DNA of 64,000 bases from Cognataquiflexum nitidum (lineage in GTDB: Bacteria; Bacteroidota; Bacteroidia; Cytophagales; Cyclobacteriaceae). The stretch spans positions 1 through 64,000 of the forward strand of contig NZ_JAKZAM010000030.1 in assembly GCF_022538055.1 (NCBI RefSeq), written 5' to 3'. Position 1 is the first letter of the stretch; each line of letters begins with the position of its first letter. The notes under the pieces are model-generated. The model was not told where the DNA came from and did not search any database. It saw only the letters and a list, made by a program, of their open reading frames with translations. Of the stretch, positions 8,748 through 18,166 are shown in pieces. Position numbers and translations under genes: made by a program.

Positions 8748-8755
8748 TACCTTTG
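8748..8755 (+). promoter_or_regulatory. Bacteroidota-type -7 element TACCTTTG
   Basis: It matches TAnnTTTG and ends 5 bases before the helicase ATG at 8760, so transcription would begin at or very near the start codon, giving a leaderless or nearly leaderless mRNA. No clear -33 TTG box was found. Confidence 0.4.
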
Positions 8756-8759
8756 CCCC

Positions 8760-10088
8760 ATGTCAGAAAATACCGCTTCCTCCCACACCAGATATTTAAA
8801 GAACCTTTCCATCGATGCATTCAATGAAATGCAATCGGACTTTATAGAATCCGCTGCCAAAAACGACAATATCATGCTTTTGGCGCCGACAGGTTCGGGA
8901 AAGACCTTGGCTTACCTGATCCCTTTGGTGGATTCCCTGCAGGAAGACCTAAAGGAAGTGCAGGCCTTGATCATTGTCCCGTCCCGAGAGTTGGCTATCC
9001 AGATCGAGCAGGTTTTTAAGGGGATGAAAACCAATTTCAAGGTAAGTACCGTCTACGGCGGACATGCCATGAAGATCGAACAAAACAGCCTCAGCGAAGC
9101 GCCTGCAGTGGTGATAGGAACGCCAGGACGGCTTTCCGACCATGTCCAAAAAGAATCTTTTGACACCCATGGAATCAAAATGATCATCTTGGATGAATTT
9201 GACAAGTCGCTTCAAATGGGTTTCCACGAACAGTTGCGCGTGATATTCCGAGGACTCAAAACCCAGACCCAGAGACATTTGCTCACATCCGCAACGGTAT
9301 TGGAGCGCTTGCCCGATTTTATTCCTTTCCAAAAACCATATACTGTCAACTACCTCAAAGAAGTGGACGATTCCAAGCTAGAGCTTAAGCTTATCCATAC
9401 TTCCAGTAAGGAAAAAGTGCAGGTACTGATGCGCTTGGTAGCAGGATTCCAGAATAAACCCTGCCTTGTTTTTTGCAACCATCGGGATGCAGTGGATAGA
9501 ATCAGCATGTTGCTTACAGGAAATGGATTTGAACATGGTGTCCTGCATGGAGGTTTAGAGCAACCTGATAGGGAAAAGAATCTCATCAAGTTTAGAAGTG
9601 GTGTATATAACCTACTGATAGCAACGGACTTGGCTTCACGAGGACTTGATATTCCAGAAATCATGCATGTGGTCCATTACCAATTGCCGATCAGGAAAGA
9701 TGCCTTCATACACCGAAATGGAAGAACTGCAAGGATGCATGCCGAGGGAAACAGCTACCTAGTCTTAGCCAACGATGAGGTTTTGCCTGATTATATAGAC
9801 AAATCTGTCGAGGAAATCACCGTTACCGATGAACTTCAGCCGGTGCAACCGTCATCCTTCGAATGCCTGTATTTCAGTGCCGGCAAAAAAGACAAAATCT
9901 CCAAAGGCGACATCGTGGGCTTGCTGACGCAAAAGGGAGGACTGACAACTTCAGATATCGGGTTGATTACAGTTTTGGATTTTTCATCTTATGTGGCTGT
10001 CAAAAGATCAAAAGTCGCAAAAACCCTTGACAAAATCAGGAATGAGAAACTGAAGAAGAGCAAAGTGAAGATTGAGGTGGCTAGATAA
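8760..10088 (+). CDS. DEAD-box RNA helicase with DbpA-like C-terminal RNA-binding domain
   Basis: A 442-residue helicase. It has a Q-motif region (FNEMQ, residues 21-25), Walker A APTGSGKT (42-49), a motif II variant DEFD in place of DEAD, SAT (motif III), IATDLASRGLDIPE (motif V) and HRNGRTAR (motif VI). The last 75 residues (KKDKISKGDIVGLLTQKGGL, then SYVAVKR) match the DbpA RNA-recognition domain that binds 23S rRNA hairpin 92. It therefore probably unwinds rRNA during 50S assembly. The basic tail ends KKSKVKIEVAR. The gene stands alone, with a TAnnTTTG motif just before its start codon. Confidence 0.88.
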   Translation: MSENTASSHTRYLKNLSIDAFNEMQSDFIESAAKNDNIMLLAPTGSGKTLAYLIPLVDSLQEDLKEVQALIIVPSRELAIQIEQVFKGMKTNFKVSTVYGGHAMKIEQNSLSEAPAVVIGTPGRLSDHVQKESFDTHGIKMIILDEFDKSLQMGFHEQLRVIFRGLKTQTQRHLLTSATVLERLPDFIPFQKPYTVNYLKEVDDSKLELKLIHTSSKEKVQVLMRLVAGFQNKPCLVFCNHRDAVDRISMLLTGNGFEHGVLHGGLEQPDREKNLIKFRSGVYNLLIATDLASRGLDIPEIMHVVHYQLPIRKDAFIHRNGRTARMHAEGNSYLVLANDEVLPDYIDKSVEEITVTDELQPVQPSSFECLYFSAGKKDKISKGDIVGLLTQKGGLTTSDIGLITVLDFSSYVAVKRSKVAKTLDKIRNEKLKKSKVKIEVAR

Positions 10089-10640
10089 ACTGCCGTCACA
10101 CTGAGAAACGAAGGGTCTCTTTGTAAATAGGTGTAATTGTTTTAGTGGTTGTAATGGTTGTCTGGAATTTAGGTTAAAGGGTTATTTGGTTAACTGATTG
10201 GTTTTTTAACAGCTAAGCTAAATTTTTTTAAGCTCTATTCTTATTTAGGGTTCATAATTGGTTTAACGTTTAAATTGGTATAAAAACTTTGCCTTGTCAC
10301 CTCGATGGAGGAGAGGTCTAATACCTTATGTTTTAGAGATTTTTTGAGTAAAGATTTCTCAGTTCCCAAAAAAACGGGACAGGCTGTTCCTCCTCCGAAA
10401 AGACAAGGATAGGTTTCTTTATTTTTTCTCTACTTGATTCTTGTTTCTCGCATCTCGCATCTCGTCTCTCGTCTCTCTATACTAGCGTCAATCCAATTGT
10501 TTACTATTTATATACTTTTTTAATTAACAAAAACCTAACCTTTACTAAACACTGCACCTTTTTTACCCTCCTATATTATCTCCTAAATATTGATTTTTGA
10601 TTCAATAAAGGCATTTTTTTAACATTTAACATAAAATTAA

Positions 10641-10668
10641 TTCACCTTAAGTTAACTTTTTCTTAACT
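10641..10668 (+). promoter_or_regulatory. Candidate Pho box: three 11-bp-phased TT(A/C)AC repeats
   Basis: TTCACC (10641), TTAACT (10652) and TTAACT (10663) recur at exactly 11 bp, with two more TTAACA motifs just upstream (10619, 10626). An 11-bp direct-repeat period is typical of PhoB/PhoP binding sites. The last repeat ends 20 bp before the -7 motif, so it covers the -33 position, as expected for an activator that replaces a weak -33 box. The assignment is inferred from spacing and from the phosphorus-acquisition genes downstream. Confidence 0.45.
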
Positions 10669-10688
10669 GCCAAAAATTTTCAAAAGTT

Positions 10689-10696
10689 TAGCTTTG
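10689..10696 (+). promoter_or_regulatory. -7 element TAGCTTTG of the SusC operon
   Basis: A perfect TAnnTTTG match 47 bases before the SusC ATG. It would give a 5' leader of about 40 bases. No good TTTG -33 box is present; the spot is occupied by the candidate Pho box. Confidence 0.5.
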
Positions 10697-10743
10697 GTAA
10701 AACTTTTAAACTTAAAGCTATCAAAAATTTCTACCAAAAAAAC

Positions 10744-13700
10744 ATGAAAACGGCAAGATTACAGCGCGTCGGATGGATGTTGGTCCTCTTTTTTGGATTG
10801 ACGCTATCAGCCATCGCCCAGGAAAAAAGGGTGGATGGAAAAGTAACTGACCCGGCAGGGCAACCGCTTCCAGGAACCAGTATATTGGTCAAAGGAACCA
10901 ACAGGGGCACGGTTGCCGACCTGGGTGGTTTGTACAACATTATGGCAAGTCCAAACGACACTTTGACTTTCTCCTTTATTGGGTTTGAGAAAATAGACAG
11001 GCTAGTCGGAAATTCCTCTATCATCAATATTACTTTGATGGAGGGTATTGAAATCGGTGAAGTGGTTGTGACTGCACTCGGAATGGAAAGAGATGCCAAA
11101 GCTTTGGGCTATGCGGTTCAGACCGTAGGGGGAGACAGGTTTACTGAGGCTAGGGAGACAAATGTTTTAAATTCCCTAAGCGGCCGTGTGGCCGGAGTAC
11201 AAATCACGAATGGATCGAGTACTTTGGGAGGTTCCACAAGGGTAACCATCCGGGGAGAATCTTCTTTGAACATCAACGCCAACCAACCGCTATTCGTGGT
11301 GGACGGAATTCCTATCAGTAACAATATTGTGGGTTCATCCGGACGTGGTGGCCTGGAAGTCGATTATGGTAATTCCGCCGGAGAGATCAATCCCGATGAC
11401 ATTGCATCGATGACAGTTTTGAAAGGTCCTGCAGCGGCAGCACTTTACGGTTCAAGAGCTGCCAACGGCGCGATTCTGATTACTACCAAATCCGGAAAAG
11501 GCAAAAAGGGATTGGGAGTAACAATCAATTCCAATACTACCTTTGACAGTCCGTTGGTTATGCCGCAGTGGCAGGACAAATATGGACAAGGTAACAACGG
11601 CCAATTTACATTTGTCAATGGTGCCGGTGCAGGAAATGCGGATGGAGTCGATGAAAGTTGGGGCCCTGAAATGGACCAAGGTTTGAATATTCCCCAATTT
11701 GATTCTCCTAGAAACATTCCCGGATTCAGGGGAGGTGACTTGAATGCACCTGCCGGAAGTACCATCAATGCAACGCCATGGGTTTCCCAAAAAGACAACA
11801 TCAACAACTTTTTCCAAACCGGTGTCACTTTAGCAAACAACGTCTCCATAGCAGGTGACAATGAAAAAGCCAATGTCCGCTTCTCTTGGACCAACCTGGA
11901 CCAAAAAGGAATCGTGCCCAACACAGATTTGAAAAGAAATACCTTGGCTCTGAATTCAGGCATCAACATCGTCCCTGAGAAACTGACCTTGAATACCACG
12001 GTCAATTACCAAAATACCACTTCAGGAAACAGACCAAACATCAGCTACGGCACTGAAAGCTTGATGTACCTCTGGATTTGGTATGGACGTCAAGTGAATA
12101 CTGACAATCTCAGGGATTATTGGATGCCGGGTTTGGAAGGTGTACAGCAGTTTAATTACAATTATAACTACCACGACAACCCTTACTTTACTGTCTATGA
12201 AAATACCAACGGGCAACAAAAAGGCAGGGTCTTCGGCAATGTGTCTTTGAATTACAAAATCACAGACAAACTCAATCTGATGGTCAGGACAGGTCTTGAC
12301 ACTTACAATGAATTAAGAGACAGGAAAAGGGCATTTTCTACACAGCGTTTTCCAAGAGGACATTATAGGGAAGACAACATCTATTTCAATGAAAGAAACT
12401 CAGATTTCTTGCTTTCCTATTCAGAAAATGGCAGAGGAACTTGGACTTACAATGTCGCTCTTGGTGGTAACCTGATGTCTCAGGAAAATAGGTTCCAACA
12501 AGTGATTGCACCTGAATTGTTGATCCCGGGGATATATAACCTGACAAATACCGCAGTAGCACTTCAAATTGACCAATTCAATTCCAAGAAGAAAATCAAT
12601 TCACTTTATGGATTTGGGCAGATCGGTTTCAAAAACATATTGTTTTTGGATATCACAGGCCGAAATGACTGGTCATCCACTTTGCCGGTCAATAACAATT
12701 CCTATTTCTACCCCTCGGCTACATTGAGTGCCATCCTTTCGGATATGATCCAAATGCCAAGAAATGTCAGTTTGGTAAAAGTGAGGGCTGCATATGCTGA
12801 AGTGGGAAATGACACGAGCCCTTACAGCTTGACCAATGTGTTTAACAACCAGATCGCTTGGGGTTCTGACCAGGCCAAAACTGAATCTTCGGTTCTATCA
12901 AATGCGGATCTGAGACCCGAAAGAACAGCCTCTACCGAGTTCGGTTTTGACCTCAGGTTCTTTGAAGGAAGACTCGGTTTGGACGTTACCTATTATGACA
13001 ATGTCACCCGTGACCAAATCATTCCGATCACTTTGGATATTGCTACAGGATACAACAGCCGGATCATCAACGCCGGCAAAATCCAGAACCGCGGTATAGA
13101 AATCGTAGCACTGGCCAACCCAATTAAAAGACAAAATGGCTTTCGCTGGGATGTCATTGCCAACTTTACCAGCAACAGAGGAAGGGTTTTGGAACTGACT
13201 GAAGGTTTAGATACCTATACTTTGACTGCGACTAATGGTGCATTTATCCAAGCTAGAATCGGAGAAAGAATGGGCAACATATACGGTGTCGGCTTTGCAA
13301 GAGTGGAAGACCAAAACAGCCCATATTTTGGACAGATCATACACAACAGCACCGGAACGCCCTTAAGAGATTCAGAATTGAAACTTCAGGGAAATTACAA
13401 TCCTGATTGGATGCTTGGTATCCAAAATAACTTTAGCTACAAAAATTTCAACCTCGGATTCTTATTCGATATCCGTTATGGAGGTATTGTGGTATCGAGG
13501 ACCAAAACAATTGGTAGTACTTCAGGACAATTGGAAGAAACACTTTTTGGAAGGGAAAACGGATATGACCTAACTGTAGAAGGTAACGGCATCATAAGCC
13601 CTGGGGTCATTCAAAATGCTGATGGTTCATTTACCCCAAACACCATCAAAATCACCTCTAGAAACTGGCACAACAGGTATTATGAGCGAAATAATGTGGA

Positions 13701-13962
13701 AGCAGCAAAATACGATGCATCTTATGTAAAACTGAGAGAGGTAACTCTTGGATATAATGTCCCTAGAGAGTTGATCAGAAAGTTACCTTTTGAGGATATC
13801 AAAATTTCCCTTGTTGCCAGAAACCTAGCGCTTTGGACCGAAAATCCACATTTTGACCCCGAAACATTGGCTATGTCCGGCGGAACATTGCAGCCTGGAG
13901 TCGAAAATATGGCTTTTCCATCTACCAGAAGTCTTGGGTTTAATATCAACCTTAAGTTTTAA
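10744..13962 (+). CDS. SusC/RagA-family TonB-linked outer-membrane transporter
   Basis: A 1072-residue protein with signal peptide MKTARLQRVGWMLVLFFGLTLSAIAQ. It then has a carboxypeptidase-regulatory-like domain (residues about 27-110, VDGKVTDPAGQPLPGTSILVKGTN), a plug domain with VTIRGESSLNINANQPLFVVDGIPI and VLKGPAAAALYGSRAANGAILITTK, and a 22-strand-type barrel ending in FNINLKF with a terminal Phe. SusC proteins import oligomeric nutrients with their SusD partner, here the next gene, 28 bases downstream. Unlike typical polysaccharide loci, no glycoside hydrolase follows. The downstream genes are a phospholipase C and phosphatases, so the ligand is probably a phosphorus-containing compound such as a phospholipid head group or organophosphate. 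That substrate is inferred. Confidence 0.92.
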   Translation: MKTARLQRVGWMLVLFFGLTLSAIAQEKRVDGKVTDPAGQPLPGTSILVKGTNRGTVADLGGLYNIMASPNDTLTFSFIGFEKIDRLVGNSSIINITLMEGIEIGEVVVTALGMERDAKALGYAVQTVGGDRFTEARETNVLNSLSGRVAGVQITNGSSTLGGSTRVTIRGESSLNINANQPLFVVDGIPISNNIVGSSGRGGLEVDYGNSAGEINPDDIASMTVLKGPAAAALYGSRAANGAILITTKSGKGKKGLGVTINSNTTFDSPLVMPQWQDKYGQGNNGQFTFVNGAGAGNADGVDESWGPEMDQGLNIPQFDSPRNIPGFRGGDLNAPAGSTINATPWVSQKDNINNFFQTGVTLANNVSIAGDNEKANVRFSWTNLDQKGIVPNTDLKRNTLALNSGINIVPEKLTLNTTVNYQNTTSGNRPNISYGTESLMYLWIWYGRQVNTDNLRDYWMPGLEGVQQFNYNYNYHDNPYFTVYENTNGQQKGRVFGNVSLNYKITDKLNLMVRTGLDTYNELRDRKRAFSTQRFPRGHYREDNIYFNERNSDFLLSYSENGRGTWTYNVALGGNLMSQENRFQQVIAPELLIPGIYNLTNTAVALQIDQFNSKKKINSLYGFGQIGFKNILFLDITGRNDWSSTLPVNNNSYFYPSATLSAILSDMIQMPRNVSLVKVRAAYAEVGNDTSPYSLTNVFNNQIAWGSDQAKTESSVLSNADLRPERTASTEFGFDLRFFEGRLGLDVTYYDNVTRDQIIPITLDIATGYNSRIINAGKIQNRGIEIVALANPIKRQNGFRWDVIANFTSNRGRVLELTEGLDTYTLTATNGAFIQARIGERMGNIYGVGFARVEDQNSPYFGQIIHNSTGTPLRDSELKLQGNYNPDWMLGIQNNFSYKNFNLGFLFDIRYGGIVVSRTKTIGSTSGQLEETLFGRENGYDLTVEGNGIISPGVIQNADGSFTPNTIKITSRNWHNRYYERNNVEAAKYDASYVKLREVTLGYNVPRELIRKLPFEDIKISLVARNLALWTENPHFDPETLAMSGGTLQPGVENMAFPSTRSLGFNINLKF

Positions 13963-13990
13963 TAAGCAAAATTTCTGAACATACATTGTT

Positions 13991-15547
13991 ATGAAAACCA
14001 ATATCAAAAAACTATTCACTGCCCTCCTAGCCCTTCAATTGGGTTGGTTCGCAGCTTGTACAAGTGATTTTGAGGAAATCAACAGTAATCCCAATTCACC
14101 GGAAACTGTCCCTTCCTCCCTATTGCTGCCGACCATACTGAGAACAACCGCCAACCAACATGCCGGTCAGGCATGGGGGATTGGCAATGTGGTCATGCAA
14201 TACACCGCCAAAATCCAGTTTACCAATGAAGACCGCTACAATTGGGGTCCTTTCGGTGATCCGTATGGCAGCTTCTTCAATGCCCAAAGGGACATTGCCA
14301 ACATCATCAAAATCTCTGAGCCCCTTGGCCAAAACAATTATGTGGGCATAGCCAAAGTTGTCCGTGCTGTTCAATATGCATTCATGACAGACGCTTATGG
14401 GGAATTGCCATATTCAGAGTCTATTCAAGCAAAAGACGGTATCAACTATCCGGTTTTTGATTCTCAGGAAGCGATTTACGAAGGTATCTTGAAAGATTTG
14501 AGAGAAGCAAATGAGCTTTTGGGTACAAGTACGGAGGCTGTGCGTGGTGATATTCTTTTCGGAGGAAATATTCTTAATTGGAAAAAATTTGCCAATTCAC
14601 TTAGGATCAGGGTTTTGATGAGAATTTCTTTGAGAAAGAATCCATCCACAGAATTGCAGCAAATCCTAGCTAATCCCACTCAGTTCCCGATTTTTACCGG
14701 AAACGGTGACCATGCGGTATTGCAGCATTTGCCTGATGTACCTAATCAGCACAACCTCTACACCACCCGGTCAGGTTCTTTTGACGAATACAGGTTGAGC
14801 AAAAACATGGAGCTTACCTTAAAAGGTTTGAACGATGCAAGACTTTTCGCCTATGCCCAACCTACCAATGCTTCTGCTGCCGGCATAGTGGGAAATCCAG
14901 CTGATTACAGTGGCGTACCAAACGGTCTTTCGGATGAGGAAGCACTTCAATATTCGCCTTCCGGGGATCCTACAAAAGGTGGTTCAAATTTCATCTCAAG
15001 GGTAGGTTTCCTTTGGACTTGCGCAGCTTGTACCCCACGTGCCAACCCGATAGGCTATCAATCTATCCTCATGAATTATTCTGAATTGCAGTTTTTGCTC
15101 GCAGAAGCAAGAGAAAGGGACTATATCACCTCGGGTTCAGCAGAAGAATATTACCTCAATGGCATCAATGCTTCATTCGACTATTATGAAGCCAGATACA
15201 GGGTCGTCAATCTTCCCCAAATCGCGGATAGACTAAACATCGGAAATGAGTATTTTTCCCAGCCAAGTGTTTCCTACACAGGAACACAAGCTGAGAAACT
15301 TGCAAAAATCGGGACACAAAAATGGATAGCGCTTTATTTCTCCGGTTTGGAAAACTGGTACGATTGGAGAAGAACCGGCATTCCAAACATTGTTCCGGGG
15401 CCGGCTGCATTTGAACCAAATGTACCTAGAAGGTTTATGTATCCTTCATCTGTGCAGGCATTGAACGAAGACAATTACAGGGCAGCACTTGCAAGGCAAG
15501 GTGAAGACAGAATCTCTACCAGAGTTTGGTGGGATGTGGCTAGATAA
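13991..15547 (+). CDS. SusD/RagB-family nutrient-binding lipoprotein
   Basis: A 518-residue lipoprotein. The signal MKTNIKKLFTALLALQLGWFAAC ends in a lipobox with Cys23. The mature start DFEEINSNPNSPETVPSSLLLP and the helical TPR-like architecture fit the SusD-like_2 group. Motifs such as YGELPYSES, ILNWKKFANSLRIRVLMR and the C-terminal WIALYFSGLENWYDWRRTGIP are typical of SusD proteins. It would lie on the cell surface as the lid of the SusC channel encoded upstream. A strong hairpin follows the gene at 15569, so expression of the enzymes downstream may be lower than that of the transporter pair. Confidence 0.9.
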   Translation: MKTNIKKLFTALLALQLGWFAACTSDFEEINSNPNSPETVPSSLLLPTILRTTANQHAGQAWGIGNVVMQYTAKIQFTNEDRYNWGPFGDPYGSFFNAQRDIANIIKISEPLGQNNYVGIAKVVRAVQYAFMTDAYGELPYSESIQAKDGINYPVFDSQEAIYEGILKDLREANELLGTSTEAVRGDILFGGNILNWKKFANSLRIRVLMRISLRKNPSTELQQILANPTQFPIFTGNGDHAVLQHLPDVPNQHNLYTTRSGSFDEYRLSKNMELTLKGLNDARLFAYAQPTNASAAGIVGNPADYSGVPNGLSDEEALQYSPSGDPTKGGSNFISRVGFLWTCAACTPRANPIGYQSILMNYSELQFLLAEARERDYITSGSAEEYYLNGINASFDYYEARYRVVNLPQIADRLNIGNEYFSQPSVSYTGTQAEKLAKIGTQKWIALYFSGLENWYDWRRTGIPNIVPGPAAFEPNVPRRFMYPSSVQALNEDNYRAALARQGEDRISTRVWWDVAR

Positions 15548-15568
15548 TTTAATGGAAAAACAATAAAT

Positions 15569-15605
15569 TCCTGCCTGTTCCGGTATCAGAACAGGCAGGA
15601 TTTTT
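15569..15605 (+). terminator. Intrinsic terminator after SusD (possibly partial)
   Basis: An 11-bp perfect stem, CCTGCCTGTTC / GAACAGGCAGG, with an 8-base loop followed by ATTTTT. It lies 12 bases before the phospholipase C start, so it either ends the SusCD transcript or lets limited read-through into the enzyme genes. Confidence 0.75.
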
Positions 15606-15616
15606 AACAATACCCC

Positions 15617-18166
15617 ATGAAAAATAACAGAAGAGATTTCCTTAAACAGGCAGCAATTTTTTCAGGAAGTATGGCACTATGGGGAGGAATCCCCCAAGCC
15701 ATCCAAAAAGCGATGGCCATCAGCCCCGAGACAGGTACGACATTCCTTGATGCGGAGCATATCGTGTTTCTGATGCAGGAAAACAGGTCTTTTGACCATG
15801 CATTGGGTTCTCTTCAGGGAGTCCGTGGCTTCAATGACCCAAGAGCTATCAAGCTTACCAATGGCTTGCCCGTATGGCTGCAGCCTGACAAATCAGGAAA
15901 TAACTACAAGCCCTTCCACCTTGATATCCTAAACACCAAAGCTACTTGGATGGGGGATATTCCTCATTCTTGGGAAAATCAAGTAGACGCAAGGAATGAA
16001 GGAAAATATGACGGATGGGTAGAATCCAAAAGACCCGGAAACAAAGAATTCAGTCATGTACCCTTGACCATGGGCTATTACAAAAGAGAAGACATCCCAT
16101 TTTATTATGCTTTGGCAGATGCCTTTACAGTCTGCGACCAGCATTTTTGCTCGGCATTGACCGGTACCACTACCAACAGGATGTATTTTTGGACTGGGAA
16201 AAGCAGAAATCCCAAAGACGGATTTTCGGTTGTCCGGAACTCCGAAGCCACTTATTCCAAAGAAGTAGATTGGAAAACTTATCCTGAAAGACTGGAAGAA
16301 AACGGAGTATCATGGCGAATTTACCAAAATGAAATAAGCTTGTCATCAGGCTTAGAGGGTGAAGACGAATCACTTTTAGCAAACTTCACAGACAATAACC
16401 TAGAGTGGTTCAAGCAATACCACGTGCGCTTTGCCAAAAGCCACTACCCATTTTTACAGAAAGCTGAAAAAGAACTGCTGAAATCTATCGCTGATTTGGA
16501 AACTTCGATGAAATCCAATCCGGTCAATGGAATGGAAATAGCATTGGGAAAAAACAAAACGAAGTTGGCGTATGTCCAAGAAACCTTAGACAAATATCAT
16601 CCGGACAACTTTGACAAGCTTTCTGAAACAGAGAAAAATCTCCACAATAAAGCATTTACAATCAATGCTGAAGACCCTGATTTCCATCAAACCGAATGGA
16701 TGGAATATGAAAAAGACGGGGAAACTTTCAAAACAAGAATCCCTAAGGGCGATATCCTCCACGAATTCCGAAAAGATGTCAAAGAAGGAAAACTTCCGAC
16801 CGTATCTTGGCTAGTCGCTCCACAAAAATTCTCCGATCACCCTTCCGCCCCTTGGTACGGCGCATGGTATGTCTCTGAGGCCATGAATATCCTGACTGAA
16901 AATCCTGAAGTCTGGAAGAAGACCATTTTTATACTCAACTACGACGAGAACGATGGTTATTTTGACCATATCCCTCCTTTTGTCGCCCCACATCCTTCAG
17001 ATCCAAATTCCGGAAAAGTAACTGAAGGCATTCAGACAAAAGACGAATTTGTCACCATGGAGGAAGAACTCTCCAAACCCGGAATGAAGCCTGAAAATGC
17101 CCGCCAAAGTCCGATTGGTTTGGGTTATAGGGTTCCGCTGATCATCGCCTCCCCTTGGACGCGCGGCGGTTGGGTCAACTCAGAAGTCTGTGACCTGACT
17201 TCTCCCCTGATGTTTTTGGAGAAATTTCTCAAACACAAAACCGGAAAAGACATCACAGAAGACAATATCAGCAGTTGGCGAAGGACCGTTTGCGGTGACC
17301 TCACTTCTGCTTTCAGACCTTATGATGGCGAGAAAATAGATTTTCCAAAACCCGTAGTACAGCAAGAATTTATGAAAATGATCCACCAAGCAAGTTTCAA
17401 AAACCTGCCTGACAACTTCGGCCCTTTGAAATCAGAAGAAATCCAAGCTGTCAAAAAAACCGGGAGAAAATCCAAAGTCCTGCCCAGGCAGGAAGCCGGA
17501 ACAAGAAATTCCAATGCCCTTCCTTACGAATTATACCTTGATGGGGCAATGGATGACTTTCAGCAATCATTCAGGTTAGTTTTTCAAAATTCTGATAAAG
17601 TATTTGGGAAAAATACAGCCGGTATACCATTCCAAGTCTATGCCCCTGCCAAATATTTGGAAAACGGAAAGTGGATGCCGATGAAAGTCTGGTCTTTTGC
17701 TTTGGAACCCGGAACAGACCTTGATTACCTATGGCCATTGGTCAATTTTGAAAACGGGCATTACCACTTGGATGCTTATGGTCCTAATGGATTTTACAGA
17801 AGTTTCAAAGGCTTGAGAAACGAACCCTTGGTGGAAGTCAGTGCAACATACGACCTCAAAGAGCCAAAAAATCCCAAGTTGGTTCTCACTATCAATAACC
17901 ACGACAAGGTCAAAAATTTGGACTTGGTCTTGGAAGACCAAGCCTATGGAAAAGCTCAGACGGAAATTTCAATCAACCCGAACGCTGAAAAAACTATCAC
18001 CTTAGAAACCAATAAAAGTTTTGGTTGGTATGATTATTCCTTGACTATCAGAGGCAATGAGTTTTTTGAAAGAAGACTTGCCGGAAGAATAGAAACAGGA
18101 TTGCCTTCCAAAACAGACCCGCAGATGGGAAACCTTACACTTGAAAGCAATTCCTTTAACGTATGA
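15617..18166 (+). CDS. Phospholipase C, phosphocholine-specific type, Tat-exported
   Basis: An 849-residue protein. The N-terminus MKNNRRDFLKQAAIFSGSMA carries a twin-arginine motif (RRDFLK) and hydrophobic region, so it is exported folded. The catalytic phosphoesterase domain (residues about 45-560) shows VFLMQENRSFDHALGSLQGV near the start and LNYDENDGYFDHIPPFVAPH, signatures of the PlcN/PlcH and acid-phosphatase AcpA family. The C-terminal part holds two DUF756-type beta domains (from about residue 630 and 745). Relatives hydrolyse phosphatidylcholine or sphingomyelin to release phosphocholine. Its stop codon overlaps the next start (ATGA), so it is translationally coupled to the phosphatase that follows. 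Length agrees with other Bacteroidota members. The exact lipid preference is not proven. Confidence 0.88.
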   Translation: MKNNRRDFLKQAAIFSGSMALWGGIPQAIQKAMAISPETGTTFLDAEHIVFLMQENRSFDHALGSLQGVRGFNDPRAIKLTNGLPVWLQPDKSGNNYKPFHLDILNTKATWMGDIPHSWENQVDARNEGKYDGWVESKRPGNKEFSHVPLTMGYYKREDIPFYYALADAFTVCDQHFCSALTGTTTNRMYFWTGKSRNPKDGFSVVRNSEATYSKEVDWKTYPERLEENGVSWRIYQNEISLSSGLEGEDESLLANFTDNNLEWFKQYHVRFAKSHYPFLQKAEKELLKSIADLETSMKSNPVNGMEIALGKNKTKLAYVQETLDKYHPDNFDKLSETEKNLHNKAFTINAEDPDFHQTEWMEYEKDGETFKTRIPKGDILHEFRKDVKEGKLPTVSWLVAPQKFSDHPSAPWYGAWYVSEAMNILTENPEVWKKTIFILNYDENDGYFDHIPPFVAPHPSDPNSGKVTEGIQTKDEFVTMEEELSKPGMKPENARQSPIGLGYRVPLIIASPWTRGGWVNSEVCDLTSPLMFLEKFLKHKTGKDITEDNISSWRRTVCGDLTSAFRPYDGEKIDFPKPVVQQEFMKMIHQASFKNLPDNFGPLKSEEIQAVKKTGRKSKVLPRQEAGTRNSNALPYELYLDGAMDDFQQSFRLVFQNSDKVFGKNTAGIPFQVYAPAKYLENGKWMPMKVWSFALEPGTDLDYLWPLVNFENGHYHLDAYGPNGFYRSFKGLRNEPLVEVSATYDLKEPKNPKLVLTINNHDKVKNLDLVLEDQAYGKAQTEISINPNAEKTITLETNKSFGWYDYSLTIRGNEFFERRLAGRIETGLPSKTDPQMGNLTLESNSFNV

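Larger units (their letters stand above)
10089..10743. other. Long intergenic region upstream of the SusC gene
   Basis: No gene is seen. It contains a low-complexity tract at 10446-10478 built from CATCTCG/CGTCTCT units, probably a dispersed intergenic repeat, then a very AT-rich promoter region holding the candidate Pho box and -7 motif described separately. Confidence 0.5.

Noticed and set aside
10446..10478. Regular short CATCTCG/CGTCTCT repeats considered as a CRISPR array
   Set aside because: Unit length is 7-8 bases, without spacers or a conserved longer repeat, and no cas gene is nearby.
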